Numbered from the stretch's first letter, positions 12,531-25,345 are shown. The stretch is DNA of 64,000 nt from Plazaster borealis (GCA_021014325.1 CM037463.1:2046001-2110000), one strand, 5' to 3'. Notes: generated from the letters alone by a model not told the origin. Made by a program: numbers and translations.

Positions 12531-13396
12531 ATAACTAACATCAGAATATCTACTTTTAGTAGTTTTACTCCCAAAGCAGGAAGCCATCCTGGGTTTGCTT
12601 AACGACATTGTTGTTTACCTGGACAATAATGTGCTTGTAGCATGCCCCTTCTAATGATCCATTAACTGTGATAAAGTATATTTCCCTTAAAACTTTGATC
12701 CTGACATTTTCATGACTTCAATTTGAATCCATCCCGTGATCGAGCTAGTACGGTAATGGATGAACTTGAAATCGACGTCCCTGCACTCACAAATCTGTGT
12801 AAAATGAAACGGGTTTGCGTTGAAGATTATTTGAGATGCGAGACACGACCGAAATCTACTCGGTCTTTGAGGCAGGTAGACACCGCTTATAATGCATCAG
12901 ACGTGGCATGATTTCAGTATGAAAGCCCGGAGGTTGATATCACATATAAACGCAAAGGTTGTACACAAAACAAACCACACCTCAACCAAGAGGACAGATC
13001 AGGCATAACTGTTAAAAAAAACAAGATTTTCACAGAGGGTATACGTGCAGAAGCAATCCGTAGCAAACTGAAGAAACGGACCAACAAATTGTTTTCAGCT
13101 TAAAACTTGCACACTATGGAGTCACATGACCTGTTTAATTTCCCTTTTCTGTGCACAGTATGAGTTCCGGTTATAGCTGAAGGGTTTGTGAAATTAAAGT
13201 TAGTTTTGGTTTCACTGATTTTTTTCACGATGATAGCTCAACATTTGACAGGAGATTGTAAATTTTCAAAATTGGAGACAGACTTTTAATCCAGTTCGGT
13301 GCTCAAATTTTTAGAAAGCAGTGCAAATAACTTGCACGTTTTTTAAAATTATGTACGTGGTAAATGCTGATCAAATCTGCCCTTCTGTGCTAATAT

Positions 13397-13415
13397 TTTA
13401 TTATATATTTTTATT
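13397..13415 (-). terminator. Hox1: Candidate distal Hox1 polyadenylation signals (two AATAAA)
   Basis: Two canonical AATAAA hexamers on the minus strand (13397-13402 and 13410-13415), about 1.9 kb downstream of the Hox1 stop. They could mark the end of a longer 3' UTR if the ATTAAA at 14334 is not used. In AT-rich DNA such hexamers also occur by chance. Confidence 0.3.
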
Positions 13416-14333
13416 TGTAGCATCCATTTATCAATTTTTCAAAGATACGGACACCTCCAGAGGAGACGATTAGAAGGTCATGGCCTTATTTGGATCTTTG
13501 TGCACCAATCTTCAGAAGCGCGTTTTGTAAACTCATTGAGCTGTGGTTAGTTTAGTAAAGGATCACATTTCAAATCCAACCAAGGTGTGCATTTTTGACC
13601 TTGCAGGAACGTTTTTGTATTATTGTTCACAAACAAAATGTGCCCCGATACGCTGAACAAAATGCTTTAGATTGTTGCAAATAACAACATTGAATCATTG
13701 ACCCTAGAACTGCCCTACTGTTCAACTGATTGACTCAACGAAATAACATGTCAAGTAAAGAGACATGGATACTTTTGGTGGAAGGTTAAATGTACACGTG
13801 AACATAAGTGATCGAAAAGTGTTGCAGAAAAAACCCAACCCAATAACAATAGAAAAACAACAGCAGCAGCAGCAACAACAACAGTATTGCAACAATATTA
13901 TAATATGTCCTGCTCCTATATAGTATTAAATTATCGTTTTGAAATGTCATTCAACATAGTTTGCACAATGAGATTTAACCAGTCATAGTCACGGAGCTTG
14001 AGTGTAGTTTATATTTTATGCGAGCTGGCATGATCAATGCAGACCATTCTGTTCCCATACAGCTCAAATTCATTTACACAAAAATTCTTATATTGGGATT
14101 TAATTACAATGCACTAACCGAAGAAGTTTCCAACCGTATTCATGTTATCATGATATATACCCTCGTTAAATGATCGTACAAAATGATTCATGCTTGAATA
14201 ATGTTTCCCACTCGCAGTGGATTTGTCATTTTGTAAGCTTGATCTCTTTGGAGTTCAGGCCATCTCTTCTATAACGGCAAACAGGCAAACTAGAGAAGGG
14301 GAAAAAACGCAATAGTATTATCTTTTAATTTAT

Positions 14334-14339
14334 CCCATT
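14334..14339 (-). terminator. Hox1: Candidate Hox1 polyadenylation signal (ATTAAA)
   Basis: First variant polyadenylation hexamer I see downstream of the Hox1 stop codon on the minus strand, about 0.95 kb after it. It would give a 3' UTR covering 14300-15279. The hexamer is the common ATTAAA variant; no transcript evidence is available. Confidence 0.3.
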
Positions 14340-15279
14340 ACTCCTGCTATTGAGCTAGCCGACAGAACCAATATAAGCCTTATGCATGGATATGAAGCAC
14401 CTTTCATGTTCAATTTGTCTGTACTAAGTAATGCGCAAAAACCTTGCAGGCACACTGAATAATAATCTGGGATCACAGAGCCATGCGCTGTGTATGACAA
14501 CTGCTGTAAGTCTGCAACTCTCATGCAGGTAAAGCGGTCCCGTGTTTCAATCCTGTGCGGATTACCTCAGCAGAATCCATCCAAAATAACCTGGATTTCA
14601 CGAGTTCAAACCAACAAACAACACAATTTGAAGAAAATGGAAAATGTAGGCTTGAAGCCTTTGTACGTTGCGGCGCCTGGGTTAGAGCGTGAGTAAAAGC
14701 CGGGCAGGTGTCGATGTTCAGGCGTATCATTCTAAGCTAGACAAAAAAACCAAGTTGGGAACGTATGAGAACCTATTACGCAGTCATTGTAAATCAGCGT
14801 CGGCTTTTTGTCAAGTCAAATCGACTTCGTGTCCACGGTGGTTGATTCTCAAAAGCCAAATCATACGTGCCCTTGCCCGGGGTATCGCCCAAGGGGTTCA
14901 ATCTCGCCCCTCTTTGATTCCAAAACATAAGGTAATAACACTAGAGTTTTGTGGATTTTTGTATTTGATTGGGGAGAGAGAGGGGCCGACGGCGGGTAGG
15001 CTTCCCTCGTGACGGTCGAGACAAACCGCGTAATGAAAGAGAGATGGAATGACAGGGGGAGAGGGAGAGTCAAGAGAAAAGTGGGTAGCAGGGTAGCTGG
15101 CACGGCGCGTCAGCGGCGTCGGCACACGGAATGGTCCCTACGAACTACCCCAGCCGCTTACATGAAAAGGCTTGTCCTATGGCCCGTCGCCTTTCACGCC
15201 GAACCCGTGGCTCTAGGCACTTCGTCCGAACGATTGAAAATCAAAATTGAAAAACAGAAAGACTTGAAACTGTAGCGAA

Positions 15280-15803
15280 CTAACTCCCTGATGAGTTGAC
15301 GACTACGGCGGTTCCGTTGTGATTGTGGCCGTTATAGACAGCGGTAGGTTGAGCTTTAAGTTCACACTCTGGTAGGGATGATACAGGCGTAGTACCCGCT
15401 ACGGACGGGTGCACTGTGTGTTGTTGTTGTTGTTGCTGTTGTTGTTGTTGTTGTTGCTGTTGTTGTTGTTGTTGTTGATGGTGGGAGTGATGGTGATGGT
15501 GGGTTAGGGAAGAATGGAAGGATGGCACAGGTCCAGGAATGCACTCCTTCATCTTTTTCTTCTCCTTCATCCTCCGGTTTTGGAACCAGATCTTGACCTG
15601 CGTTTCGTTCAGTCCCAGCATGGTGGCGATTTCCACTCGTCGTGCCCGCGTGAGGTACTTGTTGAAGTGAAACTCCTTCTCGAGTTCTGTAAGCTGTTTG
15701 TTGGTGAAGTTGGTCCTGCCGTTATTGGCTCCGCCGACACCCCCTAGACTACCGCCGCTGGGTGACTGCTGGCCGGTCGAAGTGTTATACTCATGTGCTT
15801 TGA
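15280..15803 (-). CDS. Hox1: Hox1 (labial-group) exon 2: homeodomain and C-terminal tail
   Basis: Second and last coding exon of a Hox1 homeodomain transcription factor, a nuclear DNA-binding protein of anterior patterning. Read on the minus strand, it begins after an acceptor ending in ctgcag (AG at 15804-15805, preceded by a T-rich tract). The codon split by the intron takes one base from exon 1 and gives Val201. The exon encodes residues 201-374 and ends at TAG (15280-15282). The homeodomain is about residues 226-285. Group-1 diagnostic stretches are [45 protein letters not shown]; Trp48, Phe49, Asn51 and Arg53 of the recognition helix are intact. The tail holds a His run (302-306, 308-309) and 19 consecutive Gln (310-328), then ends NSSGS. 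The [10 protein letters not shown] end of the domain differs slightly from the usual QKKREKE. Hox1 identity is near certain; the species-level name is not. Confidence 0.96.
15421..15477. repeat. CAA/CAG trinucleotide repeat coding for poly-Gln in Hox1
   Basis: Nineteen in-frame TTG/CTG triplets on the plus strand, read as CAA (mostly) and CAG (two) on the Hox1 strand. They encode Gln310-328. The two interrupting CAG codons show it is not a pure microsatellite. It directly follows a His-rich run. Confidence 0.95.
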
Positions 15804-16519
15804 CTGCAGAATTAGAACAAAGAAACGAACAAAACAAGATATTAGAACTATTGCAATATTTGAGTATTGAATGCAAATCAATGCAAGTAAAATGAGGATC
15901 AATATTGTTGCAGTTTGTTGAAGAGCACTTTTCTATAATTTAGGTCAAAAAATCAAACCATTTCGTGGGTTACATTTTACCCAATTAACCCTTTTCTGTA
16001 CAATACTAAATGCTGAAATCAATTTTGAATATTGATAAATTGTTCTTCAAACTGCTAACATTCCAAAAACTCAACAAAAACTGCATGTTTGGAGTGAAAT
16101 TAAAATGAGCTTTAACAAATTATGAATATTATTCAATCCCTACACATAAATTGTATGAATCCATTCGTATATACACAATTCATAAATATTCCCGCCATTT
16201 TATCAGCATAATCTGCCATGCGCGTAACTATGGCAGCAGGAGGTCCGTCATGTTTGGGTGATGATGGTTGGTGAGCCGCTATTCATGCATATCGGGAAGA
16301 TTATTACGAGTCTAATCCCAAATATGTAATAACAAATTTACCTACTACTGGACCTACAAAGATCCCCGTTCAGTTACCCCGATACAAGTTGGAAGTTTAA
16401 AATCACAGTTTATAAATACAAATTTACTACTTGGATGTGGAAGATGGCGGGTGTCTACTGCATTCTGTCCAGAACTTCAAATAATGAATGCTACAAGTAA
16501 TTATTAGAATACACAATCT

Positions 16520-16706
16520 GAGAAACGTTTCATGCAGAAACGTTTGCTTGAAATCTGTTTGAATACCTCTCTCTAAAACCACATTCCTTTCAAGGAATTG
16601 TTTCTCAAAATGTAATACATTATCAACAGCTGCAGTGCTTCTTACCAAATAAGTTGTTATGGTCATATTTTTTGTGAGTAATTACCAAAGGTGTACCCCC
16701 CTTTAA
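16520..16706 (+). mobile_element. TTAA-type MITE, family A, 3' half only
   Basis: Retains the second half of the family: cctctctctaaaaccac, caacagctgcagtgctt, gagtaattaccaaaggtgta, ending cccctttaa. It starts near the internal palindrome (gaaacgtttcatgcagaaacgtttg). Located in the Hox1 intron about 0.7 kb from exon 2. Confidence 0.7.
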
Positions 16707-17181
16707 GTACTCGTACCGTTTTTACTGTTTCAATTTTGAGCCAGTTTGTTTCGTATATAAAAAAGCTTTGCCTGTTTGTTTGCGTTTGGCTAAATGAAGG
16801 GTAAATCAACCGTTTTGCTGTTTCCTTTTTTCAACCGCAGTGAAGAGAAAAAAAAAGACAAAAATAACAAAATACAAGCAAACAAAACAACAACAAAGAA
16901 AACTGCAAAACGTCATAAAATCCTTTCAGTGTTAACCCCGAGAGTGCAAACTGATAGTACTATCCTGAACTATATTAGTAATTTATTGGATATAACTGAC
17001 AACGACTGGAGATGAGACTAACGACATGAGACAGATAGCTGCTCCAAATACTGTTGTGATTTTCAATTTTGGACATGGAAACATAATTATTGGAATGTTT
17101 ACATGCGTGCGGCTATGCACGACGTGTATGACTCAAGGCTTGGTTGTATAGCAATACGCGCGTTTAGCGCCCACAATCAAA

Positions 17182-17370
17182 AATCAACCATACCCATTAC
17201 AAGGTTTGAGCCAGGATTTGGTAAAAGGCTGTCCAAATTTGCTGGAAATTTAAAAAATGGGTGTCCAAATTGTTCACTTAGAATACATTTACTGTAAATG
17301 CCAGGTAAAACATGGTGTCCAAATTTAAAACAGGGTGTCTTTAGACACCCAGACACCCCTCTGGCTAACA
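17182..17370. repeat. Diverged short repeats with GTGTCCAAATT motif
   Basis: The motif gtgtccaaatt or ctgtccaaatt recurs at roughly 17229, 17261 and 17313, and a gtgtct...agacac inverted pair closes the unit (17335-17356). Probably part of an unclassified interspersed repeat. Confidence 0.4.
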
Positions 17371-17631
17371 CTAGATGTTCCCATATTCTGAACCACAAAT
17401 TGTCATTTTTAGAAAAAAAGAAAAAACATGTTTTTCATGTTGTTTCAAAATTCTATATGGAAAATGTTCCATTCGCCTATTTTTGTTAGGCCTACCAATC
17501 AAGCTGTATTTTTTGTTGATTATAATTGCAAAATAATTTGTTTTGATAAATAACATATTAGCTGTCAACTTCTCTCTAAAATCACCTTGAGACAACTTTT
17601 TTTCTCTCCAAAAGTTGAAAGAGATTGGATT

Positions 17632-17636
<5 letters not shown>

Positions 17637-17664
<28 letters not shown>

Positions 17665-17674
17665 GGGGGGGGGG
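17637..17674. repeat. Poly-T followed by poly-G
   Basis: 28 T directly followed by 10 G. Low complexity; the exact length should not be trusted in an assembly. Confidence 0.85.
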
Positions 17675-18989
17675 TAATCATTTACTCTCTTCTTAGAGAC
17701 AGTAAAATGATTGAAATTCACAACGTCGTGAATATCATATTTCAAACAAATTTTCTCATTATAAAAACAAAACAAAATCTTTCTCGATATTAATTTCATT
17801 GATATTTAATCCGAGCGTACCAACTCTTTCACAATCTGTTCTTATAATGTTTAAGCAGTGACAATCCAAAATGTCACTCTATAGATTCTGCCGATATCAT
17901 TTTTCACCAGGCGCTCCATACCTAGCTTTGATTTGCCAATAATTCTGAAATACGACGTCACGGGATGCGTTTGCCTGATGCATAAAAAGTTCGATTGAAT
18001 GTGACATTGATATCGGGTCAAGCCACTGTATGCTGTGAACGTACAAGGAAGATACATAATACTTATGCATTGGGTTCGGGGTAATTAAAGTTGTGGCGGG
18101 ATTGAACTCGAGCTTGATACTTCTATGATTACACACAGCCTGACAAAAAAACACAAGAGAAAGCGGGTCCAAGCTCAGGTGACAATATTGGCCAGATTTT
18201 AAAATAATTGAAAGATATGAGGTAGTGTCTCAAATAAAATCGACTTTGGCTGCGGCTGAAATGCTGATTTCTAAGCGCACGAAGTCACAGCCACTCGGCT
18301 TGGACGCGGCATCGATTCCAAAACAGGTGCGAAAACCACTCAAAATAACCCGAATTTAAACATTTTGTTTATGAATCAACATACAAATTTACTGCTTATA
18401 ACAACAACAACGCAATCTGAAATTCACCTTGCCTTCGAATTTGTACTCGAAATATATTTATTATTTTAAACATAATATCCCGTAATGTTATTTCTTAAAC
18501 TTACATGCTGCGTAACGTCAAACATAGTCTTGTATGAGTTGTAAAATATATGTTTTCAAGCCGAACTAGATGTCAACATGGATGACACTAAATAAATATT
18601 AACTTATAAAAACCTTATTTATGCAAATGATGAATCTTACAACACCCTGAAAATTGAAAATATTATTGATGTACATTGTTATTCAATACCTTATAACTGT
18701 ATTCTGCGTATGCAATACTGGATATGATACCCTGTAATGATAAAATATAAGTACGCGAACACAACTAAAATGATGACATTTATTTACTCAGAGACTAACA
18801 GACTCCTCAAACTGAAGTAATTCAACTTGAGTTTTTTGACAATCTGTTTCCAAAACCAATATGGCTGTTAGCGTAAATCAATTAGTTGCGTACTCAAAAA
18901 GCTTGAAGAGTACACGAGCCGGGTTAAACAAAGATACCCCCAATCGCACAAAAGAGCCACAGAAAATGCATTTAAAATAATTAATTTAA

Positions 18990-19420
18990 CGAATAAAAAA
19001 TCACTCCGGCTGAGCGAAGGTCGTTGGCGGGGAAGATAGATTGTGCGCGATCAGCGGAATTAGACAGGCTTTATAGGCCGTGTGAGGATGAAAAATGACC
19101 GGCGATCTACGATGGGTTTTATGCGCAGCGAGATTTTTTCGGGGGGATGTTTTACACACTACAGACAACAAAACAAGACTGGAATGAAAAATGATGTTGA
19201 AGATTACTGGTGCGGGGTAATGACAAATGAAAACATGCTTTACAAAAGAGTCGGGTAAACGTTGTAAAGTGGGACGGATATTAAACGCAGACACAGGGAG
19301 AAATTAACATCCACAGCCGGGGCAATGGAGGCGGGATGGACCCGGGAATTGAGCGCGGTAGACGGGGAGGATTGACAGGAAACAGTGCGGTGCATCACAG
19401 GGAGACCCGCTCCAACATTT
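18990..19420. promoter_or_regulatory. GC-rich intronic patch, candidate Hox1 regulatory element
   Basis: Base composition is clearly richer in G and C than the surrounding intron. It holds gcgcgatcagcgg, gaccggcgatctacg, TTTATAGGCC, TTTTATGCGC, ATGACAAATG and ATTGACAGGA (a TGACAG Meis/TALE-type core at 19373-19378). The 97-codon minus-strand open frame across it (19001-19294) has no recognisable motif. A regulatory role is inference from composition and motif content. Confidence 0.35.
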
Positions 19421-20129
19421 TAACTTGAACCGTCTTATAATCCAAGCATAATAAACGTCCTAAATGAAACTGTACTCTGACCGATTCTCTGAGAATATCA
19501 CGAGCATTTTCTAACAATGAAGTCTCACAGAGAAGAGTTTTCCTTAATGTTATCAGTCAGCAAAGTATAGCAAGAGGAATTTTCAAGTTTAAATGAACAA
19601 ACAATAATGATAATGAATAAATAAATATAATAACACAAAAAATCACAGAAAAAGATCAAACTACTTCTTTTAGGTTTTTCAATAAAGTTTCAGAAAGTCC
19701 CGCATGACTGTGGACGAAATATTTTATAAATAATTTCAAACGCATAATAGTATTATGAAAAGCAATATAGGTTTGCATAAAATTCCACATGGTCAACCAA
19801 CATACCCCCTACTTTTTAATTTGGATGTCTTGATCATCAATGCTCATCTTATAGTCACATGGTGGCAATGATACGTAACATCTGGAAGACTTGTCCCTTC
19901 TGACTCGTTATCATTTTTCTTGAAACAAAAATAGTATCTTCAATGTAGAATGGATCATCAGTTCTTATCTGTTTACCAGATTAGACTGAAAAACAATGTT
20001 TTTCCCAGAAAGTTCTCAGAGCCAGATCGAGCATCGTGGCTTACAAATCCACAGGTTGGATTTTCAACACTTGCTTTTCTATCTTTATAGTAGTCCATCT
20101 CCAATGTTTGTAATCTATCTATATTTTGT

Positions 20130-20607
20130 ATTTATATACAAATGAATCACTACACATGCTTTGCATACAAACTTTAAATGTCCCTGTCTTCAAAGAGAAG
20201 ACAATACGTAAGGATCAAGCTCAGATGTTTGAGATTGTAAATCCAAGATGTGGCGGGTCGGAGGGGTGGTAGGGGTTTCCACATCTAAAAGTGTATAATT
20301 ATAAACAAAGGAATCACTAGCCATGCTTTGCACAGATACACAATGATAATGTCCCTTTCTTCAAAGAGAACACAATAAGTACGGAATAAGCTTAGATGTT
20401 TGAGATTGCAAATCCAAGATGGGGCGGGTTGGAGGGGTGATTGGGGGGCATCAAAAAATGTCTAATTAAAAACAAAGGAATCACTAGCCATGCTTTGCAC
20501 CGATACAAAATGATGATGTCCCTTTCTTCAAAGAGAACACAATAAGTAAGGAACAAGCTTAGATGTTTGAGATTGTAAATCCAACATGGGGCAGGTCGGA
20601 GGGGAAA
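20130..20607. repeat. 167 bp tandem repeat, about 2.9 units
   Basis: The phrase GAATCACTA..CATGCTTTGC begins at 20144, 20311 and 20478, exactly 167 bp apart. Each unit continues with tgtccctttcttcaaagaga, gatgtttgagattg and a GC-rich gggcgggtcggaggggt end. The second and third units are more alike than the first. The array lies within the Hox1 intron. Confidence 0.92.
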
Positions 20608-23164
20608 CCCAGTTAAAAAACAAATTGTTAAGTAAAGCTTCGTTCCGAGTCCGATTTAGAAACTGAACCAGTGAAAGGCGGTGGAAGTAAAAGTTGGCCT
20701 AGATCAGTCTGACCTCTTACACCACAATTTTACAACATTTTAAAAAACTTCTGAATGCTAAAAAAACATGTTTAAGACAATGTTAATTACTGGTGATGCA
20801 AACGGGGTAATCTTCTGTGACCCAATCCCTATCTACAAGGAGCTGAACTCGTTGACGTTTCGATTGAGTTGTTTACATCATCAAAGTGAAATAGTGACCA
20901 GGCCCTATAAGGTTGCTTTTAGTATAAAAAAAATACTTGAATGTTCATAAAATGAAACTTAAATGTACAAAATATTTCAAATTTTGAAAAGAAAAGAAAG
21001 TAAATAAAGCTCCTTTGTTGTAGCTGTTTCAGAAACGAGTGACGCCACAATGAGCTTTATAAGTCACTCACGTTAACAATTTTTATGAATGACTGTTTTC
21101 CCAGCAGTTATTATTTCTGTTGCAAAACAAAACCCACGGCCGTATTGTATCGTGAAACAAAGGATATGCTATAGTTGCCAATAATGATCGGCAATTAGAA
21201 TGTTACTCCAAAGCAGCATAGAAATGCTGTCGCCAGAAGAACGCTAACTTTGTGTGCATTACGTGCGGACGAGAAAGGTCTGGGGCAGCTTGGGATTTGA
21301 ACATTTCCCGGTCACAATGGTTGCTTTTCCTACCAACCGGTTTATTTTGATTAGGTTGGGAGTCGATCTTCGTCTGAATATACGTGGAACAATGACAACT
21401 GTATACTATCAGTAGCTTTCGTTTTATTCTAGCCAAGGATCGATGGATGAATGTAGAGTAATATTGTTTTATATAAATGTTATTTTTCATTAATTGTTGT
21501 CGTGCTGCCGAATTTTCTCATATACACACTGTTTCAGTTTAATTATACCGTTAATATTATGACAGGAAACCAGATATTACACGCGGCGTACAGCATTGCG
21601 TGCACTCTCAAATATTTTCCTAAGCTTCGCTTGTACAAAGTTGGCGTGAAAGTTAATCAACCATCCTAGAATGTTACGCTTGAGTCGCCCTCATCGGCAC
21701 CACTATTATTATAACAAACTATGTACGATTCTCCACTAAATTTCCGTGCCTTTTCTTGAAAAACAAATGATTCCAAGTTAGTGATTTCGATGAACCAATT
21801 GTCTGCTATTCATTGAATTTGCTTCAAGGGTAAATTTGACAATCGGTTTTGAGGCTGGTATTCGACTCCGGTAATGTCTTTAAAAACACAAATATTTTGC
21901 GGAAAGGTTTAATGTAACGCATAAACTGCTTATTGTTCCATACACAATGGGATAATAATAATAGAGTATTGTGTCTGTAACTTCTAACCCATGACGATCT
22001 TTTTTTGTTTGCGTCTCTATGAAATTGGACCTAAATTCAATATTTTGATAAATATTCCCCTTACTAAGAATGGCTTTTAGCTTTGTTTGGGCGAAGTTGA
22101 AAAAAGTGTATAACAAAATGAAATAAAAATAAATAAATAAACCCCAAAATTCCCAGGTGCACTCCTTTTTGCCCAAAAGTATAAGCGCCTGTAAGCACTT
22201 AAACATATCGCCTTAAGCATCCTCGCTATGACTGTCTATAATTGGAAAATCCTAAAACTAATTTCAGAAACCGATTGACCTAAAATAGTTACAAAGGATT
22301 CGTTTTTTAAATGAAGGACAAGTTACTGTGTTACTGTGTTCAACGCTTGTTCCATGTCACACTCTTTCAGATAAAAGTTTGACACTTGTTCAAGGCCATT
22401 TGCAGTGGTGGGTACCAAGTAGGAGTGCAGTCATTGTTATAATATTGTAAACTACACAAAGTGTTTGGGGTTAGCTTCTTGGTATAATAAAGCAATCGTG
22501 GTTTGTATTAAAAACCTTTTGCAAACCGGGTACAAATATGGAATACATAATCAGCAGAACTCTCGACCAAATCAATTTTAAGCTTCAAACATTGCTTTGT
22601 GTAAAAATTGTCATGAGAAAAATCTCAACTGAAATAAGAATGAATTGAATTTGTTTCTCTACTTTCTGAAGACAGGATAAACGTATAAAATGTAAGAATG
22701 TGTTTAAATATGTGACCACTATAAGCTACCCCCCCTAAAAAAGGGCTATTTGAACATTGTTTTTCATAAACCTAAGATTGATTGAATGATTGCTCTGGAA
22801 CCAAAAGCCAATTATGATTTTCCATTCCTTTTATACTATTGCTACTCACAAGTTAAACATTCATTTTACATGCTACTGGAAGAAAAAATCTTCGAAATTA
22901 CCTAATTTATTCCACCCTGTGTTAAATTCAAAAGAAATTAATCATAGAATTTTGAAAGGGTACATCATAAGCATAAACATTTCCGGAGTACTCAATTAAT
23001 TTAAGATTCACCTGTTCTTTCTTTTGTTTGGCATAAATGTTTGAAATTTCAATAGGCAGTTGCAACGATGGATGGACAATGTAAAAGTGCCTGCTAAAAT
23101 GCCTTGGAGAAGCAAAACAGAAAACGATTTATAGTATTTTGTATTTTTGTATATTGTTTACAAG
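20608..23164. other. Intronic AT-rich DNA, nothing recognised
   Basis: Several short open frames (for example 21203-21490 and 21880-22206) show no domain. No RNA gene or repeat family could be supported here. Confidence 0.5.
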
Positions 23165-23472
23165 TACAGCATTGGTAGAGCTGGCAAAATAGTCGCAGTC
23201 AGTGTTCATGTTTTGTGTGATCAACCATATACATGACATAAGAAACCGATGCAAATTTGGTCTTATTCCGTTGTGTGAGTCAATAGAAAATAGTGAAAAC
23301 CTTGCACAGTTTTAAGGTTTTCAGATACATTTTTCTTGAATAATCTGACTTAATTTCAGAGGGGATTATTTCACAGAAAAAATGTTCGCAGTATGAATTT
23401 TATAATCAGTAAGCTTTCAGACTACAATAAAACAATGATATTTGTAGTCCTTACCAATCCTGTATAATTCAT
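23165..23472 (-). mobile_element. TTAA-type MITE, family B, degraded reversed copy
   Basis: Reverse-strand reading matches family B: ccaatcctgtataattc at the right edge corresponds to the left terminus, and at the left edge attggtagagctggcaaaat, agtgttcatgttttgtgtga and caacc match the family right end in inverse. The terminal TTAA is degraded. Confidence 0.65.
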
Positions 23473-24999
23473 TGAATGAAGTATATATAACTTGATAAAA
23501 ATGTCCACTTATAACAGAACAACTTATCGAATATATGTTTCCGGACATTCGATCCATGGAAAGACATAATTTATAACGAAACATGTTTACCGATCGTTCT
23601 AATTCTATTCGTTGTCTCATAAGAGGAATGGGACGGGTTAATCATAACTCCTTAGAATATTGAAGAAGATAGGGAGTCTCCACGTCTTCATTATGAGTAA
23701 TATTTATGATAGACAGTGATACGAAGTTATTAAGCAGCAACGTTTACTAATCAATTTACTATCGTTACCCTAGAGTTTACATAATGCAACTTGCATCGCC
23801 TGCTAATGTAATAATTAGCCTGAAATGATGTCAGTTATACACGGCGGTCTGAGAGGGATGGGCAGAAAGAGGTACTGTTTTCGTGTTGTTTGTTGCCGCG
23901 TTCCTTTCTGTTTGAAATAGACAAGCCATTGATATTAGAGGGAATGACACCTTCATGAACAGGCAACTCATAAAGAAAATTAAATTCTACGCATGAGACC
24001 ATCTTTCAGAGGTTTGCGTCTGACTGACCTAATTTAACCATGTTTATACAATATGAAATGTGCTTGATCTGTATTTTCTTTGCGTAGCTTTGGCAAGTTT
24101 TTTTGTTTTTTTTGTTCGAAGCAAGCAAACAAACAAAACAGAACATGATGCAGCATTGGTTATGTAGGAAAGAGTTATTATCCCTTCTTGAATACCTTCC
24201 CACCCAAAACCTTTCACAGTTTGTGTTGAAAAGTTGATCCTTCCAAAAATAAGAAAATAAAAGCAGATATACAGGCCGAATAGTATAATAACTATAATCA
24301 AACATAAACAATAAAATAAATAAAGAAAGAAATTTCAGCCCCCAAATCAGCCAATGAATTTGTGAGACTAGAGTGCATCATGTGTAACTTTTTTGGCGGA
24401 GAAAATACGAAAATCGAACCTGCCATCCCACGAAAAGGGAGATTTAAAACGGTCATGCTTCTGTGGACGATAGGGAAAGAGAAATGTGTTTTTCGTTACG
24501 TTGCCGGGTTTGTTTATCTATACTCTACGTTTCAACTAGTGCTCTAGTAGGTCTTCAGCAAACTCCACAATGCGAAGCCTTATAAAGTTATATCAATTGG
24601 TGGTCACGACGTTGTTCTGGAAAACCTGGTGGACTAAAACTATTTGGTTAAACCAGTACCCATGAAAAGTTACTCGATATAAATACATGCACATGATCAC
24701 CAATATGCAAGAGCAGGCAGCAACAAAAGCTTGTATTCAAAACCACTGATGACGTACAACCCAGTGCTATAAATGTTTTTATAGATTTGATCGAAAGGAA
24801 TGAAATAATCTCTAGCCCTCGTCAGACAAGGTCGGACTTGGTTTAAGCGAAAGCAACCAAGCACAACGGCTTTATTATTTAATTCAATCATAAAAAACCA
24901 CACACTGTGCTCGATAGATTTTTTTATGTGGAATATCAGTCATTTTCCAGATATTTACCTAAATTCTGACTCCTTTGGATAAGCGAACGTTTACTGACA

Positions 25000-25345
25000 A
25001 AGGAACACGCACAGCGCGGACACAATATCGGTTTGGGGGTTCGGATTTGATGCTATCAAATGGCAACGTGATCGGGTGGAATCAAAGTAAATTTGACGTT
25101 CTTTATGTTGGCCAATGTTGGGGTGGTTGAGCTAATCCCCGCCCGTGGCTCCCCCTGACTGATTCATCGCGTTTCACCCTCAATTTCTCCCTCTCTGATG
25201 TGGTCGGTGTGCGTATTGTAATAGTTGCCAATGCCAAAGCGGCGCGGTACTGACAGTTTTCTCCGACCGGGTTGGGGGTATCTATAGCCGAGCTCCTCCG
25301 GCGTGTTTCACATCAGATGTAGATGGCTCGATGAGGGGAACCCGG
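25000..25345. promoter_or_regulatory. GC-rich intronic patch with TALE/Hox-type motifs, candidate Hox1 enhancer
   Basis: Compositionally distinct from the surrounding intron. It carries a TGATTCAT site (25160-25167, fits the Pbx-Hox pattern TGATNNAT) and a TGACAG Meis/Prep-type core (25251-25256) about 85 bp away, plus ttggccaatgttgg and gccgagctcctccggcg. Hox1/labial genes are known to autoregulate through Pbx-Hox sites with nearby Meis sites. Function here is inferred. Confidence 0.38.

Larger units (their letters stand above)
12545..15279. other. Region downstream of the Hox1 stop (3' UTR and flank)
   Basis: The right part, perhaps to 14334 or 13397, should be Hox1 3' UTR. 14640-15279 is GC-richer than the surroundings, which explains open frames such as 14689-15012 and 15009-15275; none shows a domain. 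A CAG/CAA tract lies at about 13858-13883. A 62-codon open frame at 12723-12911 is not recognised. Confidence 0.5.

Noticed and set aside
14689..15275. Plus-strand frames of 107 and 88 codons beside Hox1 exon 2
   Set aside because: Antisense to the probable Hox1 3' UTR, no domain; open because the region is GC-rich.
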